From assembly GCA_964020155.1 (NCBI GenBank), contig OZ026551.1, positions 1,169,018 through 1,216,517 of the forward strand: a stretch of 47,500 nt of DNA, in the 5' to 3' direction. This DNA is from Chondrilla cf. caribensis. Its lineage: Eukaryota > Porifera > Demospongiae > Chondrillida > Chondrillidae. The notes under the pieces are model-generated. The model was not told the origin of the DNA, ran no database searches, and saw nothing but the letters and a program-made list of their open reading frames with translations. Below are positions 1 through 12,400 of the stretch, one piece after another (within the stretch, counting starts at the first letter, position 1; the number at the start of each line of letters is the position of its first letter). Made by a program: the position numbers and the translations under genes.

Positions 1-337
<337 letters not shown>

Positions 338-455
338 CCTACAATTAAATGCAACTGTGAATTTATAATTTGTATTATAATATGTAATCTGGCACTTTAT
401 TCAAATTCCTTACTGCAGGTACAATTTCATTCCTGCCAATCAGATTGTCCAATTG
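338..455. repeat. Duplicated segment, copy 1
   Basis: This ~118-bp stretch next to the GT tract is almost identical to 38154-38272, which also abuts a GT tract. Visible differences are few, for example CTGCAG here versus TTGCAG at 38 kb. Read on the minus strand both copies encode LDNLIGRNEIVPA; here this is followed by a possible donor GTAAGG, at 38 kb by ATAAGG. The similarity stops after GTCCAATTG. Confidence 0.8.
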
Positions 456-597
456 TGTGTGCGTGTGTGGTATGAGCATGCATGTTGAAGTCAAGTGGGA
501 GACATGTGCATGCATTCTCCATGTACACCATGTACATACATGTGTTTCACCCACTCATACATCAGTTCGTAGGGTATATAAAGTACACAACATAAAC

Positions 598-908
598 CTG
601 CTTGAATTCTTGTGTTCACTTTAGCAACTCGAATATTGTAAATTCTCTCAAGATAATTTTTAATGTCAATCTTGGTCATACTGTGCAGAAGAAAATACAC
701 ATGGATGGAACATTTGCAATATGACAGAATATACTGAGAGATTATGCGGATGTCATTGTTATCAATAAAGTACATACGTCATTGGTACATGGAATTGAAC
801 TTGATCTCGTGGGATTTCTTTTCCGGGCTTTACAACCTTGACGTACCAATTTGGTAGAAATAACTTTCGAGACACTCCGATCAGACTTCGACCCCCACTG
901 GACGCCAT
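598..908 (-). CDS. MRPL23: Mitochondrial large-subunit ribosomal protein L23 (uL23m), 5' exons, partial
   Basis: Component of the mitochondrial ribosome large subunit. Two exons are visible. Exon 1 (908-778) starts ATGGCG and carries KVVKPG, then DQVQFHVPM, and ends with donor AC|GTATGT. Exon 2 (680-598) follows TTCTTCTGCACAG and reads MTKIDIKNYL, IYNIRV, AKVNTRIQAG, ending at G|GTTTATG. The phase-2 join gives PMTMTKIDIKNYL, matching the family block seen in animals as PMEMTRVDLRNYL. The downstream C-terminal exons are not in the window, so the gene runs off the left edge. An in-frame ATG at 956 would add 16 residues; I prefer 908 because it starts an MASS-type N-terminus in a YY1-like context. 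The gene is divergent from IYD. I am sure of the family because two conserved blocks join in phase. Confidence 0.88.
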
Positions 909-1252
909 TTTAATGTCGCGTGGTATTCGTTCCCGATTCAATGACCCAGTCGGCAAGAATGGGACTGGGAATTAGTCCCACCCTACACTGGAACATCAAT
1001 TCTAACCGCATGTGTCTGTCATGAACCGTTCAGCTGGCTCAGCTATAGTGAGGCATAGTCACACTACACAAAATGGTCTCGTCTCCTCACCCACCCCAGG
1101 TGCTAGTAGTCTAGTTTACCCCCAGATACTCTAAGTAGTAACACCAATCCCATTTCTCCAGCGTTGAGGGGTAACGACCGCCATTTGGTGCGGTTTGTAT
1201 TATCATAGGTTGTAGTATCTATGGTATTATCTACCGTTCCAGTAACATTAAT
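909..1252. promoter_or_regulatory. Shared promoter between MRPL23 and IYD
   Basis: The two start codons are 344 bp apart and point away from each other, so this interval must hold both promoters and 5' UTRs. No TATA box is evident. Two GCCATTT elements (about 904-910, overlapping the MRPL23 start, and 1180-1186) resemble the YY1 core often found at TATA-less housekeeping promoters. Bidirectional activity is inferred from spacing only. Confidence 0.5.
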
Positions 1253-2122
1253 ATGGCTGACGTGGCAGTGTCCCCTGCTGTTCTCTACACGATTTTATTC
1301 GGTTCTGCTGGTCTTTTATTGTTTCTTACATTGTCACGTTTGTTCGGTTCAGTAAACAAGGAGAACAAAGACGAAGATGCCTCTTCTCGTGAAAAGGTAA
1401 CCGCGAAGATTGCACACGTACTTTGACTAGTTACTCAAGCCACAGACTATGTTCAAACATAGATACTGTATTGCTCAAATATCGAGTATCTATGCCTATA
1501 CCATACTTTTTACATATTTGGGGTTTGGGATGACATTTCGGTTTGACTTGGTCCCCTTGTATGATGAAACCTTTTCCCTTCTTGAATCGTTTGGTATTGA
1601 AGATCTATGATCATAGCTGTTCATTCTTACCAGATGTGTACAACACCGAGGGTTGTCTTCAGCTGGAGAGATGCCAACTAATGAATGAACACCTCTGAGG
1701 AAACATTATTTCTAACTGAATGATTCTAGAAGCCGAATGGTTAATTCGTACAAAGGTCTATCTAGTGCAGTTCACAGCTGTGTTATACTGGTAATGTTTT
1801 AACATTTATATCCTCCTATTTCTAGACCATGTCCAGTAAGAAGTCCACGAAAGGAGAAGAGGATCCATTGATGGAGTTTAAGGACAGTCCGGGATCGATG
1901 AGTGAGGACAGCCAAGGTCCTCCTCCGATACATCCAGCTGAAACGAAGCACATCCCATACGATAACAGACTCAAATTCTCTGAGGAGGAAATGATACAGA
2001 GATCGAGGGAATTCTACCAACTCATGGATCGGAGACGCTCTGTTAGGTTTTTCAGTAGTAAACCCGTACCTGAGGAGGTTATAGAGAATATTGTTCATAC
2101 TGCAGGTGCTGTGTGTGTGTGT

Positions 2123-2154
<32 letters not shown>

Positions 2155-2157
2155 TAG

Positions 2158-2197
<40 letters not shown>

Positions 2198-2229
2198 GGT
2201 GTGTGTGTGTGTTAGGTGTGTGTGTGTGT

Positions 2230-2296
<67 letters not shown>

Positions 2297-2373
2297 GGTG
2301 TGTGTGTGTGTGTGTGTGTTAGGTGTGTGTGTGTGTGTTAGGTGTGTGTGTGTGTGTGTGTATGTCTGTGTGT

Positions 2374-2426
<53 letters not shown>

Positions 2427-3022
2427 TGCGTGTGTGTGTGGAAAACAACAATCCTTTGTATTTTCTAATGTCATGGAATGGGATGCTAACATAAACGCAT
2501 ACCATATGCCCAATAATTATAGGGACTTCCCCTTCTGGAGCTCACAGTGAACCATGGACGTTTGTTGTTGTCAAAGATCGTCAAATGAAGACAAAGATCA
2601 GGGAAATTGTTGAACAGGAAGAATACATCAATTATGATAGACGGATGGGGGAGAAATGGTTGCAAGACCTACAGTTTGTTGGCACATCGCATGAAAAACC
2701 GTACTTGGATGAAGCACCTTGTCTCATCATAGCCTTCAAGCAACCCTACTCTGTCACTTCTTCAGGACACAGGCAGCCCCATTACTACTTTGAAGTTAGC
2801 ACTGCCATTGCCTGTGGATTTCTCGTGATGGCTATTCACTATGCCGGTTTGGTTACCGTGACAACCACTCCTATGAATGCCGGTGGACAAATTCGCGAGT
2901 TGCTGGGACGACCGGAAAATGAGAAAGTGATGCTGCTCCTCCCCGTGGGGTACCCCGTGGACGATGTTACCGTCCCTGGAGTAACGAGAAAACCTCTCGA
3001 GAAAATATTGATCTGGAAATAA
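1253..3022 (+). CDS. IYD: Iodotyrosine deiodinase (FMN nitroreductase fold), complete, 3 exons
   Basis: Family role: FMN- and NADPH-dependent reductive dehalogenation of mono- and diiodotyrosine, membrane-anchored. Exons are 1253-1396, 1826-2105 and 2523-3022, with phases 0 and 1, giving 307 residues. Residues about 11-31 form one N-terminal hydrophobic anchor (ILFGSAGLLLFL). FMN-binding blocks are RRRSVRFF (117-124), TSPSGAHSEPW (143-153) and the C-terminal VTVTTTP...LLPVGYP. The substrate lid triad of human IYD (E157, Y161, K182) is present as E175, Y179 and K200, with the same spacing. Length is near the usual ~290. Exon 2 ends CTGCA|G and exon 3 starts |GG, restoring Gly142. Intron 2 is almost entirely GT repeat. 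No canonical AATAAA is seen just downstream. The gene looks intact. Confidence 0.95.
2106..2522 (+). repeat. IYD intron 2, a GT-repeat intron
   Basis: The intron opens GTGCTGTGTG directly at the donor and is GT repeat to about 2440, with several GTTAGGTGTG variant units. Only the last ~80 bases look like ordinary sequence before the TTATAG acceptor. The GT tract therefore begins at the 5' splice site itself. Confidence 0.85.
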
Positions 3023-3194
3023 GCGATGAAATTTATAAATCAGAATTATATTATCATAATTTTATGGTTGATTTCTTTGAATAATTATACTCATATATTT
3101 AAATGCTGTTCTGAGTCATAAATAATGTTATGGTTTTAATTGCACCACCTGTGTACATATATAACATACACAGTTACACACTTAAGGTTCCACA

Positions 3195-3381
3195 TAGTAC
3201 AGCTTGCAGTATATTCTGTACGAAGATGGGGATTAATGTGTCATAAAATTTCCATACTTTACATCCCCAGGTAGGTCTGGTACAAATATTAATATTATTT
3301 TGACTAGCATCTCTCCCATGAGCTATGACAAAAGGTGCTTTATTATAGCATTTACCTAGCATCCTATTCTCTCCCATAAAT
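3195..3381 (-). repeat. Inverted monomer of the 187-bp satellite
   Basis: Read on the minus strand this segment contains, in order, TATGGGAGAGAATAGGA, AAGCACCTTTTG, AGCTCATGGGAGAG and CCAGACCTACCTGGGG. These are the landmarks of the tandem array that follows on the plus strand. It sits just outside the left end of the array, in opposite orientation and more diverged. Confidence 0.7.
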
Positions 3382-3429
3382 TGGAAAAATTATAAGCAAC
3401 GCAGAAAGTATAGCTCCATGGCATACATA

Positions 3430-6400
3430 CAGTTGTGTATGTACATATACATTATTATAGTGTCAACCTGATATTTCAACAGACCTAGCTGGAGACCTCA
3501 ACTAACATTATGAAGCAATAAACCTAATTACATTTGGAAGTGCTCTATAGTTTTCATTGTATGCATGGGAGAGTATAGAAGAATATACGCTGAGCTGCTT
3601 TTTGAAGAGCTCGAGCTCATGGGAATGTGGGCGTGTCAACCTGATAGTTTTACCAGACCCAGCTGGGGTGGGAACTAACATATAAAACAACTTCCATCTC
3701 TGTGCATTGCCCATAAGCTTAGCTACATTAGGAGGTGCTTAATAATGTACTGGAGAGTATAGAAGAAATGTATACCAAGCACCCTTTTGAATAGATCATG
3801 GTAAAGTAGGCATGTCAGCCTGATATTTTTGCCAGACTTAGTTGGAGATATGAACAAATCTATAGTGCAATGCCCATCTTGAAGTGTGTGGAATGTAACC
3901 CTCGAGCTTGCTATAGCTACACTCAGAGGTGCTTAATATGTTTTCGATGTATGGGAGGATATAGGAAAAATAATGTGCTAAGCTCCTTTTGAATAGCTCA
4001 TTGGAATGTGCACGTGTGTGTGTCAACCTGATATTAATTAGCAGATCTAGCTGGAGATGGGAACTAACATATGAAACAATACCCATCTCTGTATGTGTCT
4101 CGTAAGCCTGGCTACATTCGGGGCTGCTTAATATTCAATGCATATGCATGGGAGCTTATTGGAGGAATGAATGCTAAGTACGCATACGTTTTTGAATAGC
4201 TCATTGGAAAGTACAGTGGAACCTCCTCTTACAACCCTCTGAATTTCAGAAACCTCTATAATAAGGGCACCATTCAGTGTCCCAGTGTAGTAATGTAGCT
4301 GTGTATTAGGTGACCTCTGAAATGAGGACACCTCTGTAATAAGGACTAAAATCAGGGTCCCAAAGTGTCTGTAATAGAGAGGTTCCACTGTATGTAGGCA
4401 GGTCAAGCCAATATTTTTATCAGATCTAGCTGTGAATGTGAACTAATATATATAATACAATTCTCATCTCCATGTGTAGAATGCAACCTTACCTATACTC
4501 AGAGGTGCTAAATAGCTTTATAGGAGAATAAAGGCTAAGCACCTTTTTGAATAGCTCATGGGAGAGTGGGCGTGTCAACCTGATATTTTCACTTGACCTA
4601 GCTGAGTATGTGAACTAACTTATGAAACAATTCCCATCTCTGCGGCTAACCCGTAAATCCAGCTACATTTGGAGGTGCTTAATATTTTATCAATGTATGG
4701 GATAGTATAGAAGAATAAACGCTAAGCACCTTTTGAAATAGCTCATGGGAGAGTGGGCGTGTCAACCTGATATTTTCACCAGACGTCGCTAGGGACATAA
4801 ACTATCTTATGAAACAATTCCCATGTCTGTAGCTAACCCGTAACCCCATCTACATTCGGAGGTGCTTAATATTTTATCAATGTATGGGATAGTATAGAAG
4901 AATAAACGCTAAGCACCTTTTGAAATAGCTCATGGGAGAGTGGGCATGTCAACCTGATATTTTCACCAGACATAGCTGGGGATATGAGCTAACCTATGAA
5001 AGAATTCCCATGTCTGTAGCTAACCTGTAACCCCAGCTACATTCAGAAGTGGCTTAATATTTTTCAATGTATTGGAATGTACAGGAGAATAAACGCTAAG
5101 CACCTTTTTGAATAGCTCATAGGAGAGTGGGCGTGTCAACCTGATATTTTCACTTGACCTAGCTGAGTATGTGAACTAACTTATGAAACAATTCCCATCT
5201 CTGCGGCTAACCCGTAAATCCAGCTACATTCGGAGGTGCTAGTTTATCAATGTATGGGATAGTATAGGAGAATAAACGTTAAGCACCTTTTGAAATAGCT
5301 CATAGGAGAGTGGGCGTGTCAACCTGATATTTTCACCAGACGTAGCTAGGGATATAGACTAACTTACGAAACAATTCCCATCTCTATAGCTAATCCGTAA
5401 CCCCAGCTACATTTGGAGGTGCTTAATGTATGGGATTGTATAGAAGAATAAACGCTAAGCACCTTTTGAAATAGCTCATGGGAGAGTGGGCGTGTCAACC
5501 TGATATTTTCACCAGACGTCGCTAGGGACATAAACTATCTTATGAAACAATTCCCATGTCTGTAGCTAACCCGTAACCCCAGCTACATTCGGAGGTGCTT
5601 AATATTTTTTCAATGTATGGGTTTGTACAGGAGAATAAACACTAAGCACCTTTTGAAATAGCTCATGGGAGAGTGGGCGTGTCAACCTGATATTTTCACC
5701 AGACGTCGCTAGGGACATAAACTATCTTATGAAACAATTCCCATGTCTGTAGCTAACCCGTAACCCCAGCTACATTCGGAGGTGCTTAATATTTTTTCAA
5801 TGTATGGGTTTGTACAGGAGAATAAACACTAAGCACCTTTTTGAATAGCTCATGGGAGAGTGGGCGTGTCAACCTGATATTTTCACCAGACGTTGCTAGG
5901 GACATGAACTAACTTACGAAACAATTCCCATGTCTGTAGCTAACCCGTAACCCCAGCTACATTCGGAGGTGCTTAATATTTTTTCAATGTATGGGTTTGT
6001 ACAGGAGAATAAACACTAAGCACCTTTTTGAATAGCTCATGGGAGAGTGGGCGTGTCAACCTGATATTTTCACCAGACGTTGCTAGGGACATGAACTAAC
6101 TTACGAAACAATTTCCATGTCTGTAGCTAACCCGTAACCCCAGCTACATTCGGAGGTGCTTAATATTTTTTCAATGTATGGGTTTGTACAGGAGAATAAA
6201 CACTAAGCACCTTTTTGAATAGCTCATGGGAGAGTGGGCGTGTCAACCTGATATTTTCACCAGACGTTGCTAGGGACATGAACTAACTTACGAAACAATT
6301 CCCATCTCTGTAGCTAACCCGTAACCCCAGCTACATTCGGAGGTGCTTAATATTTTTTCAATGTATGAGTTTGTATAGGAGAATAAACACTAAGCACCTT

Positions 6401-9400
6401 TTTGAATAGCTCATGGGAGAGTGGGCGTGTCAACCTGATATTTTCACCACACGTAGCTAGGGACATGAACTAACTTATGAAACAATTCCCATCTCTATAG
6501 CTAATCCGTAACCCCAGCTACATTTGGAAGTGGCTTATTATTTTTTCAATGTATTGGATTGTATAGGAGAATAAACGCTAAGCACCTTTTTGAATAGCTC
6601 ATGGGAGAGTGGGCGTGTCAACCTGATATTTTCACCAGACGTAGCTAGGGACATGAACTAACTTACGAAGCAATTCCCATCTCTGTAGCTAACCCGTAAC
6701 CCCAGCTACATTCGGAGGTGCTTAATATTTTTTCAATGTATTGGTTTGTATAGGAGAATAAACGCTAAGCACCTTTTTGAATAGCTCATGGGAGAGTGGG
6801 CGTGTCAACCTGATATTTTCACCAGGCCTAGCTGGGGATGTGAACTAACATACGAAACAATTCCCATGTCTGTAGCTAACCCGTAACCTCAGCTACATTC
6901 AGAGGTGACTTGATACTTTTCAATGTATTGGATTGTATAGGAGAATAAACGCTAAGCACCTTTTTGAATAGCTCATGGGAGAGTGGGCGTGTCAACCTGA
7001 TATTTTCACCAGACCTAGCTGGGGACATGAACTAACTTATGAAACAATTCCCATGTCTGTAGCTAACCCGTAACCCCAGCTACATTTGGAGGTGACTTAA
7101 TATTTATTCAATGTATTGGATTGTATAGGAGAATAAACGCTAAGCACCTTTTTGAATAGCTCATGGGAGAGTGGGCGTGTCAACCTGATATTTTCACCAG
7201 ACCTAGCTGGGGATATGAACTAACTTACGAAACAATTCCCATCTCTGTAGCTAACCCGTAACCCCAGCTACATTCGGAGGTGCTTAATATTTTTTCAATG
7301 TATGGGTTTGTATAGGAGAATAAACACTAAGCACCTTTTTGAATAGCTCATGGGAGAGTGGGCGTGTCAACCTGATATTTTCACCACACGTAGCTAGGGA
7401 CATGAACTAACTTACGAAACGATTCCATTCTCTGTAGCTAACCCGTAACCCCAGCTACATTCGGAGGTGCTTAATATTTTATCAATGTATGGGATTGTAT
7501 AGGAGAATAAACGCTAAGCACCTTTTTGAATAGCTCATGGGAGAGTGGGCGTGTCAACCTGATATTTTCACCAGACGTAGCTAGGGACATGAACTAACTT
7601 ACGAAACAATTCCATTCTCTGTAGCTAACCCGTAACCCCAGCTACATTCGGAGGTGCTTAATATTTTATCAATGTATGGGACTGTATAGGAGAATAAACG
7701 CTAAGCACCTTTTTGAATAGCTCATGGGAGAGTGGGCGTGTCAACCTGATATTTTCACCAGACCTAGCTGGGGATGTGAACTAATATACGAAACAATTCC
7801 CATGTCTGTAGCTAACCCGTAACCTCAGCTACATTCGGAGGTGCTTAATATTTTATCAATGTATTGGATAGTATAGGAGAATAAACGCTAAGCACCTTTT
7901 TGAATAGCTCATGGGAGAGTGGGCGTGTCAACCTGATATTTTCACCAGACCTAGCTGGGGACATGAACTAACTTACGAAACAATTCCCATGTCTGTAGCT
8001 AACCCGTAACCCCAGCTACATTCGGAGGTGCTTAATATTCTGTCAATGTATTGGATTGTATAGGAGAATAAACGCTAAGCACCTTTTTGAATAGCTCATG
8101 GGAGAGTGGGCGTGTCAACCTGATATTTTCACCAGACGTTGCTAGGGACATGAACTAACTTACGAAACAATTCCATTCTCTGTAGCTAACCCGTAACCCC
8201 AGCTACATTCGGAGGTGCTTAATATTTTTTCAATGTATGGGTTTGTACAGGAGAATAAACACTAAGCACCTTTTGAAATAGCTCATGGGAGAGTGGGCGT
8301 GTCAACCTGATATTTTCACCAGACGTCGCTAGGGACATAAACTATCTTATGAAACAATTCCCATGTCTGTAGCTAACCCGTAACCCCAGCTACATTCGGA
8401 GGTGCTTAATATTTTTTCAATGTATGGGTTTGTACAGGAGAATAAACACTAAGCACCTTTTTGAATAGCTCATGGGAGAGTGGGCGTGTCAACCTGATAT
8501 TTTCACCAGACGTTGCTAGGGACATGAACTAACTTACGAAACAATTCCCATGTCTGTAGCTAACCCGTAACCCCAGCTACATTCGGAGGTGCTTAATATT
8601 TTATCAATGTATGGGACTGTAAGGAGAATAAACGCTAAGCACCTTTTTGAATAGCTCATGGGAGAGTGGGCGTGTCAACCTGATATTTTCACCAGACCTA
8701 GCTGGGGACATGAACTAACTTATGAAACAATTCCCATGTCTGTAGCTAACCCGTAACCCCAGCTACAATTGGAGGTGACTTAATATTTATTCAATGTATT
8801 GGATTGTATAGGAGAATAAACGCTAAGCACCTTTTTGAATAGCTCATGGGAAAGTGGGCGTGTCAACCTAATATTTTCACCAGACCTAGCTGGGGATGTG
8901 AACTAATATACGAAACAATTCCCATGTCTGTAGCTAACCCGTAACCTCAGCTACATTTGGAGGTGACTTTATATTTTTTCAATGTATTGGATTGTATAGG
9001 AGAATAAACGCTAAGCACCTTTTTGAATAGCTCATGGGAGAGTGGGCGTGTCAACCTGATATTTTCACCAGACGTAGCTAGGGACATGAACTAACTTACG
9101 AAACAATTCCATTCTCTGTAGCTAACCCGTAACCCCAGCTACATTCGGAGGTGCTTAATATTTTTTCAATGTATGGGTTTGTATAGGAGAATAAACACTA
9201 AGCACCTTTTTGAATAGCTCATGGGAGAGTGGGCGTGTCAACCTGATATTTTCACTAGACGTAGCTAGGGACATGAACTAACTTACAAAACAATTCCCAT
9301 CTCTGTAGCTAACCCGTAACCCCAGCTACATTTGGAGGTGCTTAATATTTTTTCAATGTATGGGTTTGTATAGGAGAATAAACGCTAAGCACCTTTTTGA

Positions 9401-12400
9401 ATAGCTCATGGGAGAGTGGGCGTGTCAACCTGATATTTTCACCAGACCTAGCTGGGGACATGAACTAACTTATGAAACAATTCCCATGTCTGTAGCTAAC
9501 CCGTAACCCCAGCTACAATTGGAGGTGACTTAATATTTATTCAATGTATTGGATTGTATAGGAGAATAAACGCTAAGCACCTTTTTGAATAGCTCATGGG
9601 AAAGTGGGCGTGTCAACCTAATATTTTCACCAGACCTAGCTGGGGATGTGAACTAATATACGAAACAATTCCCATGTCTGTAGCTAACCCGTAACCTCAG
9701 CTACATTTGGAGGTGACTTGATATTTTTTCAATGTATTGGATTGTATAGGAGAATAAACGCTAAGCACCTTTTTGAATAGCTCATGGGAGAGTGGGCGTG
9801 TCAACCTGATATTTTCACCAGACGTAGCTAGGGACATGAACTAACTTACGAAACAATTCCATTCTCTGTAGCTAACCCGTAACCCCAGCTACATTCGGAG
9901 GTGCTTAATATTTTTTCAATGTATGGGTTTGTATAGGAGAATAAACACTAAGCACCTTTTTGAATAGCTCATGGGAGAGTGGGCGTGTCAACCTGATATT
10001 TTCACTAGACGTAGCTAGGGACATGAACTAACTTACAAAACAATTCCCATCTCTGTACCTAACCCGTAACCCCAGCTACATTCGGAGGTGCTTAATATTT
10101 TATCAATGTATGGGACTGTATAGGAGAATAAATGCTAAGCACCTTTTTGAATAGCTCATGGCGGAGTGGGCGTGTCAACCTGATATTTTCACCACACGTA
10201 GCTAGGGACATGAACTAACTTACGAAACAATTCCCATGTCTGTAGCTAACCCGTAACCCCAGCTACATTCGGAGGTGCTTAATATTTTATCAATGTATGG
10301 GACTGTATAGGAGAATAAACGCTAAGCACCTTTTTGAATAGCTCATGGGAGAGTGGGCGTGTCAACCTGATATTTTCACCAGACGTAGCTGGGGATGTGA
10401 ACTAACATACGAAACAATTCCCATGTCTGTAGCTAACCCGTAACCTCAGCTACATTCGGAGGTGCTTAATATTCTGTCAATGTATTGGATAGTATAGGAG
10501 AATAAACGCTAAGCACCTTTTTGAATAGCTCATGGGAGAGTGGGCGTGTCAACCTTATATTTTCACCAGACCTAGCTGGGGACATGAACTAACTTATGAA
10601 ACAATTCCCATGTCAACCCGTAACCCCAGCTACATTTGGAGGTGACTTGATATTTTTTCAATGTATTGGATTGTACGGTATAGGAGAATAAACGCTAAGC
10701 ACCTTTTTGAATAGCTCATGGGAAAGTGGGCGTGTCAACCTGATATTTTCACCAGACGTAGCTAGGGACATGAACTAACTTACGAAACAATTCCCATCTC
10801 CGTAGCTAATCCGTAACCCCATCTACATTCGGAAGTGGCTGAATATTTTTTCAATGTATGGGATTGTATAGGAGAATAAACGCTAAGCACCTTTTTGAAT
10901 AGCTCATGGGAGAGTGGGCGTGTCAACCTGATATTTTCACCACACGTAGCTAGGGACATGAACTAACTTACGAAACAATTCCATTCTCTGTAGCTAACCC
11001 GTAACCCCAGCTACATTCGGAGGTGCTTAATATTTTATGAATGTATGGGACTGTATAGGAGAATAAACGCTAAGCACCTTTTTGAATAGCTCATGGGAGA
11101 GTGGGCGTGTCAACCTGATATTTTCACCAGACGTAGCTAGGGACATGAACTAACTTAAGAAACAATTCCCATGTCTGTAGCTAACCCGTAACCCCAGCTA
11201 CATTTGGAGGTGACTTAATATTTTATCAATGTATGGGACTGTATAGGAGAATAACGCTAAGCACCTTTTTGAATAGCTCATGGGAGAGTGGGCGTGTCAA
11301 CCTGATATTTTCACCAGACGTAGCTAGGGACATGAACTAACTTAAGAAACAATTCCCATGTCTGTACCTAACCCGTAACCCCAGCTACATTTGGAGGTGA
11401 CTTAATATTTTATCAATGTATGGGACTGTATAGGAGAATAAACGCTAAGCACCTTTTTGAATAGCTCATGGGAGAGTGGGCATGTCAACCTGATATTTTC
11501 ACCAGACGTAGCTGGGGATGTGAACTAACATACGAAACAATTCCCATGTCTGTAGCTAACCCGTAACCTCAGCTACATTCGGAGGTGCTTAATATTCTGT
11601 CAATGTATTGGATTGTATAGGAGAATAAACGCTAAGCACCTTTTTGAATAGCTCATGGGAGAGTGGGCGTGTCAACCTTATATTTTCACCAGACCTAGCT
11701 GGGGACATGAACTAACTTATGAAACAATTCCCATGTCAACCCGTAACCCCAGCTACATTTGGAGGTGACTTGATATTTTTTCAATGTATTGGATTGTACG
11801 GTATAGGAGAATAAACGCTAAGCACCTTTTTGAATAGCTCATGGGAAAGTGGGCGTGTCAACCTGATATTTTCACCACACGTAGCTAGGGACATGAACTA
11901 ACTTACGAAACAATTCCCATCTCCGTAGCTAATCCGTAACCCCATCTACATTCGGAAGTGGCTGAATATTTTTTCAATGTATGGGATTGTATAGGAGAAT
12001 AAACGCTAAGCACCTTTTTGAATAGCTCATGGGAGAGTGGGCGTGTCAACCTGATATTTTCACCAGACGTAGCTAGGGACATGAACTAACTTAAGAAACA
12101 ATTCCCATGTCTGTAGCTAACCCGTAACCCCAGCTACATTTGGAGGTGACTTAATATTTTATCAATGTATGGGACTGTATAGGAGAATAACGCTAAGCAC
12201 CTTTTTGAATAGCTCATGGGAGAGTGGGCGTGTCAACCTGATATTTTCACCAGACGTAGCTAGGGACATGAACTAACTTAAGAAACAATTCCCATGTCTG
12301 TACCTAACCCGTAACCCCAGCTACATTTGGAGGTGACTTAATATTTTATCAATGTATGGGACTGTATAGGAGAATAAACGCTAAGCACCTTTTTGAATAG

